Assembly: GCA_903813345.2 (NCBI GenBank)
Contig: CAIIXF020000002.1
Location: forward strand, 22,332,455 to 22,396,454
DNA from: Owenia fusiformis
Lineage: Eukaryota > Annelida > Polychaeta > Sabellida > Oweniidae
DNA: 64,000 nt
Direction of reading: 5' to 3'
Position 1 is the stretch's first letter. The number at the start of each line of letters is the position of its first letter. The translations under genes were made by a program, and so were the position numbers. Shown here piece by piece: positions 23,501 to 33,234 of this stretch. Below the pieces are notes generated by a model that was not told the origin of the DNA, did no database searches, and saw only the letters and a program-made list of their open reading frames with translations.

Positions 23501-26500
23501 ATTCCAAATCAATATAGGGAGTAACTGACCCCCCCCTCTGTCTTACGCGATTTGATTTACGCGGCAAAAAAATGACAATTTTATATTCTCTTTAGTAAGC
23601 TAAAAACCGCACCCCCCTTGGAGAAAAGTGTCTTACGGGCCTGGTATATCACACTTTTCCCATGATTTCTATTTATTCAATTTTCAAAACGTTAATAGCC
23701 AAGGAGGTTGGTTTTTAGGCCATTTTTTTGTAATATAGTAATCTGTTTTTCCTGAAATAACACAGACCACAAGTTTGAAAAACTGGTGCCAAATTAGTGC
23801 TAAACATACATATTTTTTTTGTGCATGTTTTGTGCCTGTTTTAGAGAAATAAAATCTGTTCTAAAATCTTGAATTTTTCTAGATCGAATCATTCTGTGCT
23901 ATCATAAAAACCAAAATACAGTATACCCACACTGTAACATATTTCAAACATATTATTCAAAAACTAAAAAGACGTAGTTATACATAAAACATAAATATAT
24001 TCGAAACATTGTTGAAATCTTCCATTACAAATCAATGTGCAGCAAGCAACCATCTCTACAAATCAACCTACAGAGAAACAAACAACCAATTAAAGTACAT
24101 GGACAAACAACTCGTAGGGTAATGCTGAAATCCAGGCTCTTCCATTGTGTAATCTTACCCCTTGGCAATAGCATCTGGATCTTTAAGATCCTTCAGTCTC
24201 ATTAATTCCCTCCATACAGAATTAGGTAATTGATTCCAGCGCCCGTCTACTCCGTACGAATGGAAATATTTCCTTAAATGGTCATATTCTGGAAGGAACG
24301 GCAAACCTGGTAGACCGCGACGTAGCATGGAATTCTCAGTTTCAAGCCTGGTTACTCTAAAGTAGTAGAATAATAAATTTTAATCTTGAATAAGAATCCA
24401 TGCTAAGGATGCCTGCAACTGCGTATTGAGGTACCAGGAACCATCAATTCGTGTGTATACTTCAAAAGTTAAATACAACCTTAAGCCTCAATAACAAAGC
24501 TACAATACTGTAACATACTTAAAAAATTGCATCATATCTCAAACATAGTATTAAACAAGGCATTAACATGCAAAATGTCACCACCTGTCATTTGTTACAG
24601 ATGCCAACCACCGAACACCAACTGTCAAATACCAAACACTGTCCACAAAAAGGTGGAAACTACAGGGTGTCAAATAAGTCTGTTCTCCCCCCTTAACTTT
24701 TCTAATTAAGAGAGAACATAGGATTGTAATATACCATCTTAAAGGGAATTTAATTCCCTGATCCAACACCAAATTTCAGATTGATTGATTGAATTTCAAA
24801 TTTTTTAGAGAATTTCTAGTGATGTTCATATTTCACTTTATTTTAATGGTCCGTATGTTTTCCCCCAGCAGCTGGGACAGCCTAAATTCTACGAGGATAC
24901 GATTCTGAACGTCTAATTTTGGTAGTTACCTCCTTTTTTGTGATGAAAGGTGCCCCTGTTTCAAATGCTTTCCTGAATGTAACACATTTTACTCTTTTAC
25001 CATACTGACAAATATCTAAATCAACCAATGTTGGCATTGTCGCTGCAATATCAACTTTGCACCGTTCATTCACCATACCATAATGTATACTGGTAATTTT
25101 ACTTGTTTTGACGTAATCAAAGGTCAACTACAACCTTTCAAGAAACATTGTAGCAATTTTATTAGGAGGAGTTCATTATTGATTTTTTGAGGGTGATCAG
25201 CATTTTCCATAAGCTTTAAAATGATATATGGGAAAGTAAGATAACCTTAAAAATTAAAAAGTTAAGGGGGAGAACAGACTTATTTGACGCCCTATATAAC
25301 AATATGTCACCAGCATAGAATGCATCATATTTCAAACATATTATCAAAAAATCAAAAAAGGTTAGTTATATATAAAATAATAATAATCAAAATAATCAAA
25401 ATGATAAGTGCAAAATGCTCTCTTTGCACATCAAAGGAAACACTGCCATACTTCATGAAAATAAATATAATAGAAACATTTTTGAAATATCAAATTTCAA
25501 ATCAGTGTGCAGCAAGTAACCTTCACCTCTTCACAAATCAACCTACAGAGAAACAGACAAACAATGAAACTATATGGACAAACAACTCGTGGGGCAATGC
25601 TGAAATCCAGGCTCTTCCATTGTGTCACCTTACCCCTTGGCAATAGCCTCTGGGTCTTTAAGATCCTTCAGTCTCATTAATTCATGCCATACAGAACTAG
25701 GCAACTGATCCCAGCGCCCATCTACTCCATGAGTATGGAAATATTTCCTTAAATGGTCATATTCTGGAAGGTACGGCAAACCTGGTACACCGCGACGTAG
25801 CATGGAGTTCTCTGTTTCAAGTCTGGTTACTCTAAAGAAGTAGAATATTTAACTTTAATCTAGAATAAGAAAAATCCACAATCAGGATGTTTCCAACTCC
25901 AAGATGGTGTTCCTGCAAGCTTTAAATGTCAGAGGACTTCTATATGCTCTAATATACATGTACGTAGTAAAACATGGCGTAATCTTAAATCTGAGTAACA
26001 AAGCTAGAGTAGTAGTACTGAAAACTGTAATAAATTCAATGGGCATAGCCATGGGGGTTGCGATTTGTCGCAGTGATGCAAAGCCAAAAATCACGCCCCC
26101 CCCCTGACAATTTCTGGCTCACCCCTGATTGTGAATAGAAATTGGAATTGCAAACAACAATGTACATCAAAGCTGGGGAAACAAGTATGTGAAAATGTTT
26201 TCAGTTGTTCTTTCTGAAAATATTGTATATTTTTGGAATTATTGTGTAAATACCTGCCCATGTAAACTGAACACTTTGAAATTCAAACAACTTTAATGGC
26301 AAGTTGAGAGAATAGAAGAGGAAGAGTTTATCCATATTAAATTAGATTTTATTGACATTTTTAACTAACCACAGGTATGGTATATTGAACAATGTGGGAC
26401 TAATCACTAGTCAATGCAATTTCATTTTCCTATTTTAAACTCTGATATTCTCTTACTTTGCTCTGAGATCTCTTATTTCCTGTTCAGTGAACATCTTTTC

Positions 26501-29500
26501 ACTTGTTGACATTCTCTGACTCTTGTCCAGTTCATCTTGGGTGTCTGCAAGTCTGTAATAAAACAAAACATAGTTACATGGGTGTGATCAAGCATGAGGC
26601 AGATGAGGCAATTTTGCCTCACCAAAATCGTACAGAAAAATGTATTTTCAAGCATTTTTTAACTCAACTGTGGTGATGAATCCAAAGGAGTAAGAGGCTA
26701 AAACCTCACCTATAAAATCTTGACTCACAAAATTTTAGATCTTGGTTACAAAATTGAGTCCATTGACATCTTTTACATGAACATTTTATCGCTTGTTTAG
26801 ATGGTGACCCAAGCATATTGACACACGCTATAAAATATTTTATCTAAATCATTTTCAATTTGATCATATATCTTACCTGTATAGAAACTGTGAAGAGTAA
26901 TCAGAAATAAAATTACAAATGTAGATCAGATACTTACTCATTTTTGAGATCATCGTTTTCCAACTGAGTAGCTTTCAGATCATCTTCCAGTGTTACAAGT
27001 GATCGCTCGTAAGTATCCTCAAGGTCATTTAATTCACGATCTTTAGCCGCATTCTCCGAGAGCAGTGAAAGCGTAGTGTCTGCAGTGGCAGTCCCTGTGA
27101 AGAAGTTGGCACCAAGCAGCGGGAGAAGACGTGCTTTGATTGTACTGGCCCCTCCATATAAACCACCTAAATGACGAAATAAATAGCATTTCTTGTATTA
27201 ATATCTTATTATTGCTATAAAGATGGTGTTCCAGAGTATCTGTTTCATTAATAATTGGTGGGGAGATTTTATCTTTTATCATAACTGTTAAATTATACAG
27301 ATCTCTACAGGTTATTAAAAAAGAAAAATATATTCAACACAGTTTCTGTAATAATGATAAACAGGTATCAGAAATACCATATAAAGATATAATACATTTA
27401 CTAAACAAGACAATTGATTTGAGATTAAAGATAATAACTATTTGATTAAGATAAGCTCTATAATATACTGGCTTTCTTCAAGAAATTAAGATATTTCTTG
27501 TCAGAAAATAGCTGTACTTAATAAATATTAAGAATTACTGAGCACAATTATAGTTATCTAATAACTATAGATTACAGTGACCTCCCCAGGATTTTTACTC
27601 AAGTGGGTACAAAATTCTCATTTTTTTACAATTCACACTAAAATTGGCCAAGTAATGCCCATTTTTCATGATGGGTGGGTGCAAGCCTGTTTTAAAATCT
27701 CAGATAGGTGCTGCGCCTACTTGCTGGGATCACTAGATTATATTTTCCGTTTTTTTTTTCAATTTTTGTGAGATATTTTGTGGGTCTAAACCCAATGGAA
27801 CAACAGTATATTATTTATATATAATATTCTATCTTACATTTCTAACTCCACGACATTTGTGCAACCTGAGTTGGTTAAAAATTGATAGAATTAATCAAAT
27901 TTACAATAAATAGTAAAACATATGTAAGAGAAATGCTTTGGTTCCAATATAAAGTGTTCCACTTTAAGAGATTTGATTTACATTTATTCAACTAGTCACC
28001 AAATTACATAGTGTTTCACTTGCAAAGGTGATCTACTAGTAATTCAACTACAGAGCTTTTCCAAGTTTACAATAAGCCGAACCAGTTTAGTGTACAATCA
28101 CGCAATCAAGGTATAGATCATAACTTATAACAAGCTGTGATATTACATATCGATTGATTATTAAATACTATAGCTAGGCTTATAGCTGGTAATCTAACTT
28201 ACTTGTTTTATCGCTTTATAGAGAGCAAGAATAACAGAGGTTTAATATTAATTACTGAGTCAAAAACTGTTGGAAAGTTATTTAATACTGTTCCAATTAG
28301 CAAACTGTCAGATTTTGATTAAAACATGATTTTCTATTAAACTTAACCCTGTGGGTTTCTATATAAAGGAGTTACTTCATACTCATTTCACAAAACATCT
28401 AAACTTCTTTATGCTTTGATGGATATTATATATTCCTTCTTTTATCAGAACCTCTTTAATAAGAATACCTTTAATTTCAACATTATAAGCCTGTAATTGT
28501 TTTGAAAGAGTGCACAAGACTATAAGTTATTGAATGATTTGAAGTGCAATACAGGATATATTCTGCTCGAGAAATTCCGTATTGGAACGAGAGGAAATCG
28601 AGTGCCAATACAGAATATCGAGACAGAATATATCCTGTATTGCACTTCAAATCATTCAATAACGTGTTTATCGTGTGATCCTCTGTATTGCTACTGAGAT
28701 TGTCCCCTCCGTACCAATATTTTCTGTATTGCGACGGAGGTGATCAATGAGAACAATCTCAGTAGCAATACAGATTGGTACAGCACAAGAACTGACCAAT
28801 CAGAGGGCTTCATTTTTCAGATAATACGATAATAATGATTCAAAAACTGCAAAAGCAAATGAAGTTTGTTCGTTCAAGTTACATTAGTGACCATCCTAAT
28901 CTAATCTAGCCTAAATAGTAAATAGATTTTTGATCAAAAGAAGTAGTCAGAGGGGAGACAGTAACAATTATAGTCAGAGGACAGACAGTTAGAGTCAGTG
29001 GGCAGTGTTACTGGGTATCCAGGGTAATTACTTACCTTCAGATGCTGTGATGCTGAGGAGTTTGAAGAGCTGACCTTGGAGCCTTGAGTTCAGTTCGATG
29101 ATCTCACATCCTCTAGCTACATTCTGGTCACATGTCAGAACCTGAAAACAATAATTAGGGATGTGCAATGAATCAAACAGTAAATGGATGTTTAAGATAT
29201 GGTTTAGTGATCAACATTGAAGTGAATGGGTGATACAATCATTAAAAGGGCATAATTTCACAAATTATAGTGACCTCCTTATGAGTATTTTTGTGCAAAA
29301 TCCTAGTTTAACCATTTTGGTCAAAATATGTCAATATAGCAGGCCAATTTTTCAATAGGTCCAGCGACCCAGTTACTCTTATTACAGAAGTTAGTGAACT
29401 ACATGTATGTATGCAATGATGAGCTAGAAAAGCCAGAGCTCCATTCCTCAAAATAAAAAACTGTTGAAATCAAAAAGCATAGAATCCAATTCTGGGTTTA

Positions 29501-32500
29501 TCTCAAACACTTTTCTCCTTCATTACAAAGAGAACGGGTTAAGATTCATAAACCTTTGCTTTTTATGAAATGGTCCCAAGCTTGATGGAAAAACCCAATG
29601 AAAGGATTGGATATTGTCATTATGGCCCAAATATGAAACATAACAATCTAAAACAGCATAAATGTAAAGTACCATAACTTATCATGAAGCCTTTTGAATG
29701 ACATTTCATATAGGATAACAAGAACAATGAGCTAAAAATTGAGAATATCAAACTGAACATCAAATATCAATAAAACATATTGTAATTGATTAATGTTCAT
29801 AATATTAAATAAATTATATGCTGGTACAATAAAAAAAATGGAAATGCAATAATAAATGCCAGAAGTGTTACAATACCTAGCATTAAGTGTCACTATAGCT
29901 AGTGTTCTAACATTAACCATGGGAGTCTGAACAATACACACTTCAACAATTACTTAGCATGGAGATTATGAAATTCTGGAGTAAGTGATCAATGGAACCA
30001 AAGTGTTCCAGTTTCCCATTGATTCACTCCTTTATGATTGTTTAATTGAATGGAATAGATGGATTCTAAATGTGAAGAATAAACGAACATGTTTCTTATT
30101 CATAAATTCTGGTAACTTACAGGGTGACAAAAAAAAACTGGAACCCACTTAAGTCTTAATAACTTCGTCAATAATGTATATTGAGCTTAGTTATTTGGTA
30201 CATGTATAGTCAACTGAATGTATGACAAGATGTAAAAGTTTTAGCATTATAGCTCAATTAGTCTCCAAATGAGGCACGATTAGATAATGTGCTCCAAATG
30301 TGCACCACAACGTTGGATGCAGAGCTGGATTCTTTTCGCAAAATTGTCAATGACCCGACTGCATTCAGCTCTGTCTATCTCTCTAATTAGTCTTCCAATG
30401 TTGAGTTTGAGGTCATCAATGGTCAGTGGACTATCTGTATACACATTATCCTTGAGATACCTCCACAGATAAAAATCTGGGGGGTTCAAATCAGGGGAGT
30501 GGGGGGGGACAGATGTGGCGGGTATGGTGACTGATTAATTGATCACCAAAGTGAGCCTGAAGCCATCGAATGGACTCATTTGAGGTGTGGGGTGTGGCAC
30601 CATCTTGTTGGAACCATTGCTGGTCCCTTCTCAAGTCACGTCGTCTACCCAGCGCTCTCCAAAACTTTTGAACGTTAGGGATGTGACGTTCTGAGTTGAC
30701 TGTTGAGTTGTCTTGAGTTCTGACAGACCTCTATCTCCCCCGAAAAGGTTGGTTTACCATCACTTTTCTTCTTTGTTGGTTTTACAGTTCCTTCTGAATC
30801 AAACTTCTGTACAAGCCTAAAGATCTGTGACTTGCAAGGGGCTCTTCTTGCCCTGTGATCTCTCATATAGGCAGTTTGTGTCTCTTTATAGGATTTTGTC
30901 TCGTTATACTTTCTCACAATATAAGTCTTTTCTTCTGTCGTCCATGGCATGATTAATATCTAAGCTACAGTACTCATTATTGTGTCATTTTGCCATGCAT
31001 TCAGTCTAGTTTCTACCCTAAAGAAATGAAGAATGTAGGTATAATACTTTCCGAGAAATTTGAAGATTTATGGGTTCCAGTTTTTTTTTGTCACCCTGTA
31101 CAAAGGGTGATAATCAAAGAGCCAATAGTAGATCAATGAAGAACAAAACCAATACAACACATTTCCTCTGTATAAAGCAAGAATGAATATGTGTGATGCA
31201 TGTATATGTATCTTGATTTAAATCAGGTATCTAAGTAAATACCTCATGAAACTTCTCCTTCGCAATTCGTCTAAAACATGTAAATAGAAATATATGCAAA
31301 TGTGCACCACATTTAACCTAAATCTCAAATTTCAAGTGGATATAATTGATAATGAACCAAAAAAACTCCCGAACCCTCTAAAATTACAATACATTGTTAC
31401 AACTGTCAATTTCTGCAAAGTCAACATATGCGGACATTATAGTAGCTACCATTTTCTTTGAGAACATTATTGACTTACACAAGCAACTCATGTTGGTGTT
31501 TGTGAATTGTATTGAAATACCTTAAACAAATATTTATTTATTTGTCGGGATAAACCGTTAATGCTCTTACAATGATTTCATTCTAAAGCAACTTTCAAAA
31601 TACAAATGAACATTTTGTTGAAGGGTTAAACATTGAGTAAAAAAGGAATCTCAAACATTGTAGTAAGAAAACCTAAAATCTTGAAACAAGGGCTTGATGC
31701 AAGACTGAAACCAATTATTATTTTAAGTTTATAATAATCAAAGCGTCAAAAACCAAACAAAAAGGTAAAAACTATGAAGTTTATACTACTGTACTAAGAA
31801 ATACAGGCCAGTTTTTGCCAAGGGGGTTCACTTCTTAAAAAATTCCAGGGGTGGTTCATATTTGACATCAAATTTTCCCAGTTTATTATAGGGAGGATTT
31901 TGCGATTGAGACATAGACATTTTAGATTATTGCACTATTTTGGGGACAGAAAGTTCATACCAAATAAAAAATTTTCAATTGTGTTTTACCTGTAATATGA
32001 TACTTAGAAAAGTGACTTTAAATTCTTAATTGTAAATTCAAATGATGATACAGTTTATCTACTGTTTATTGAACAGTATTTGCCTGTAATCAGGGTTAAT
32101 TGCAAAGTAGATCGTTAAATAGATCATTTAAATGGCTGTTCGTGTATGCAACAATTATTAACGAACATGTACACCTAAACATATGCACAATTTCAGCCTA
32201 CCTTTGTCCATGGAGCTATCTCAACCTTGGTTTATGATTCAAATTTCTGAAGATGTTGACCTTTCATTGTGATCTTCTGAAGATTTAATTGACTTTTTTA
32301 AACAACTAGCATGGAGACCAGCTGCAATCATGTATTATGAATATAAACCAAGATCGAAATAAGATGAATGTCAACTGGTTAGAATGCATGAAGTGGATAA
32401 CAAAATATTAAAAAGACTGTTTGACTTGAGGTCTGGCGAGGATACTAATTGTCAAGATGCACAACTATATGTACTTCAACAACAATGGCATGGAAGGTGA

Positions 32501-33024
32501 AAAGTGTGTATTAAAATTAATATCATTGTATAAATTTGATGAGTTAGAAGTTTGAGGATTGACAAACTGTCAAAAATTAGTTTACACTTGGCGATTGTCC
32601 AAACTTTGTAAGCTTGAACTTGAAGACAGTCTTGGCTAAATAAATAGATAAATTATGATCTTATTTGAACAAAACACACATTTTACCACGGCTTATCATA
32701 CAGAGAATATCCTAAGATAATACTTGTGTGTTTCCAAAATAAAATATAGTTCAAAATATGTTTAGAAATCAATGTAAAAAGTAGCTGTCATAAATCCCTA
32801 TTGGAACTCAAGCACCTGGCAACACGGAAATGCACAAAAATTTCCAACAAATTCAACATAGCTTTTCACATATTTCTACAACATAAAAATCTACCAAAGT
32901 TTACAAACTGGTGCAATAGATATTCATTTATACTTACATGGTAATCATCTAGCCATCTCTCAAGTTTCTCTTGCAGAGATGTGAAAGAACCAATGTTGAC
33001 CAATCTTCGTAGCGACTCCGCCAT
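14530..33024 (-). CDS. SPATA18: Mitochondria-eating protein (SPATA18/MIEAP)
   Basis: In vertebrates this protein drives lysosomal quality control of mitochondria. Fourteen coding exons on the minus strand: 32938-33024, 29036-29141, 26938-27166, 26457-26552, 25634-25831, 24159-24356, 21389-21577, 20721-20846, 19863-20076, 19434-19592, 18915-19090, 18399-18525, 18039-18195, 14530-14588. Junctions are GT/AG and in phase: 2121 nt, 706 aa with all exons (human is about 538). The start [20 protein letters not shown] and '[18 protein letters not shown]' match the family N-terminus. Coiled-coil exons follow ([12 protein letters not shown]). The conserved C-terminal domain includes [11 protein letters not shown], '[13 protein letters not shown]', [14 protein letters not shown] and [13 protein letters not shown]. 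It ends in an SR/SP-rich tail over the last two exons. Exons 5 and 6 are a tandem duplicate pair, and exon 7 starts with a related motif, so the extra length comes from exon multiplication. Introns carry many mobile elements. Confidence 0.95.
14645..14739. repeat. Short palindromic MITE, 'TAAAACCTGTAAAGTGGA' type
   Basis: Left end ATAAAACCTGTAAAGTGGA, right end TCCACTCACACAGGTTTTA followed by CTGT; inverted ends separated by about 55 bp. Clearest member of a family also recognisable near 219-381, 6290-6446, 9234-9403 and 15185-15470. Confidence 0.5.
14826..14995. repeat. 21-bp minisatellite, about 8 copies
   Basis: Tandem units of 'ACTGCAAGTGT' plus 'TACAACAGAC', with late copies drifting to AATGACA. 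Because 21 is a multiple of 3, two frames stay open through the array and produce spurious ORFs (TASVTTD heptads). Confidence 0.9.
15667..15930. repeat. Foldback (long inverted repeat) sequence
   Basis: Two arms of about 85 bp in opposite orientation around a loop of about 90 bp. The left arm starts GGCCTCCAAGACTTCCAC and ends TCACAATGCGAAT. The right arm starts ATTCGCATTGTGAGAAC and ends GTGGAAGTGTAGGAGGCC. Mismatches are scattered. It could be a foldback or MITE element, or an RNA hairpin within the SPATA18 pre-mRNA. Confidence 0.8.
17273..17428. mobile_element. TA-flanked MITE, CAGGGTGT ends
   Basis: 156 bp flanked by TA on both sides. The left end is CAGGGTGTCCATTAAGAA. The right end, read inward, is AAGGGTGTGTCTCATTAAAA. 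Terminal repeats are imperfect. Similar ends are at 24663-25294 and 62580-62738. Confidence 0.55.
19265..19345 (+). repeat. tRNA-derived SINE fragment
   Basis: Carries a B-box-like GGGTTCAATTCCCACC followed by TGACTTTTTCACATCAGCCC. The same tail follows the tRNA-like head at 37854-37950 (other strand) and recurs near 39412-39465. It lies in a SPATA18 intron. Confidence 0.5.
21927..23660. repeat. Degenerate dimeric tandem repeat, ~300-bp period
   Basis: Recurrent blocks start near 22050, 22352, 22648, 22919 and 23216 with 'gactcatac', a partial one near 23370. Each dimer contains two related half-units of about 150 bp. One has 'tgcccagaaagcaccaaata', the other 'tgcccagacatcatcaaata'; each is followed by a 'gtaaa..tttctaggggg'-like box and C-rich runs. 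A poly-G/poly-C block opens the region near 21930-21975. It lies in the SPATA18 intron between exons 6 and 7. Confidence 0.7.
23935..24510. repeat. Segmental duplication, copy B (contains SPATA18 exon 6)
   Basis: Matches 25315-26025 over the exon and several hundred bases of flanking intron. Examples are the 'tgtgcagcaag' and 'ggacaaacaactcgt' blocks and 'tccaggctcttccattgtgt' just outside the donor. Similarity fades beyond these limits. Confidence 0.75.
24159..24356 (-). other. SPATA18: SPATA18 duplicated exon, copy B
   Basis: 198-bp exon, phase 2 at both ends, encoding [20 protein letters not shown] through [10 protein letters not shown]. Identical in length and phase to 25634-25831, with only a few amino-acid changes (V/L, Y/F, H/Y, D/N). 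Symmetric phase allows inclusion of either copy, both or neither without a frameshift. Confidence 0.9.
24663..25294. mobile_element. TA-flanked non-autonomous DNA transposon, ~40-bp TIRs
   Basis: 632 bp between TA dinucleotides. The left end is CAGGGTGTCAAATAAGTCTG and the right end reads inward TAGGGCGTCAAATAAGTCTG. The TIRs continue through TTCTCCCC...TTAACTTTT with one indel. An internal 81-codon ORF on the minus strand shows no recognisable transposase. It lies between the two duplicated SPATA18 exons. Confidence 0.75.
25315..26025. repeat. Segmental duplication, copy A (contains SPATA18 exon 5)
   Basis: Partner of 23935-24510 in the same orientation. The 632-bp transposon lies immediately beside this copy, between the two units. 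Confidence 0.7.
25634..25831 (-). other. SPATA18: SPATA18 duplicated exon, copy A
   Basis: 198-bp exon, phase 2 at both ends, encoding [20 protein letters not shown] through [10 protein letters not shown]. Paralogue of 24159-24356. Exon 7 (21389-21577) begins [16 protein letters not shown] and contains [13 protein letters not shown] against [11 protein letters not shown], so it is a more distant third relative. Confidence 0.9.
28526..28774. repeat. Two adjacent perfect hairpins
   Basis: First hairpin: 40-bp arms with no mismatch, 28526-28565 and 28624-28663, around a loop that is itself partly palindromic. Second hairpin: 22-bp perfect arms, 28682-28703 and 28753-28774, with an inner CCTCCGT/ACGGAGG pair. 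Both share 'caatacag' words. It lies in SPATA18 intron 2 and is probably a MITE or foldback element. Confidence 0.85.
29142..32937 (-). other. SPATA18 intron 1
   Basis: Contains the mariner-like element and a short dispersed repeat near 31806-31870 ('gccaagggggttc'). No further coding exon is seen. Confidence 0.5.
30120..31098 (-). mobile_element. Mariner-like DNA transposon, decayed
   Basis: A 979-bp element in SPATA18 intron 1, flanked by TA at 30118-30119 and 31099-31100. Terminal inverted repeats are about 28 bp and identical (CAGGGTGACAAAAAAAAACT, then GGAACCCA). On the minus strand 30675-30950 encodes an N-terminal helix-turn-helix region ([17 protein letters not shown]). The 30280-30489 segment encodes a mariner transposase C-terminus ([30 protein letters not shown]). 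The reading frame is broken between them, so no intact transposase is made. Identical TIRs suggest fairly recent insertion or conversion. Confidence 0.85.
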
Positions 33025-33234
33025 TTTCGACGCTTTAAATCCTGCGCATGCGCAATCTTTGTTTTGGTGAAAAAGTTCTCCTTTTTGTGAAATCAAATGT
33101 TTTTACATTTTGCATAATTTATTTATGCCAAACATATGGTTTTGAAGTGTTTTTATATAACAATCCTTTGATTTGAAGTTTCAATAAAAACTCTCGCTTG
33201 AACGAAAACTGAGGTTAAAGGTCACAAAACAAAG
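33025..33234. promoter_or_regulatory. Compact bidirectional promoter, SPATA18 / SGCB
   Basis: 210 bp separate the SPATA18 ATG (minus) from the inferred SGCB ATG (plus). It contains TGCGCATGCGCA. Both start codons are embedded in YY1-like words: AAAATGGCGG for SPATA18 and AAGATGGCGAC for SGCB. There is no obvious TATA box. Divergent TATA-less promoters with NRF-1 and YY1 sites are a known vertebrate housekeeping class. Confidence 0.65.
33043..33054. promoter_or_regulatory. NRF-1-type palindrome TGCGCATGCGCA
   Basis: Exact 12-bp palindrome 19 bp upstream of the SPATA18 start codon. NRF-1 controls many nuclear genes for mitochondrial function, which suits a mitochondrial quality-control gene. 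Binding is inferred from the motif alone. Confidence 0.6.
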
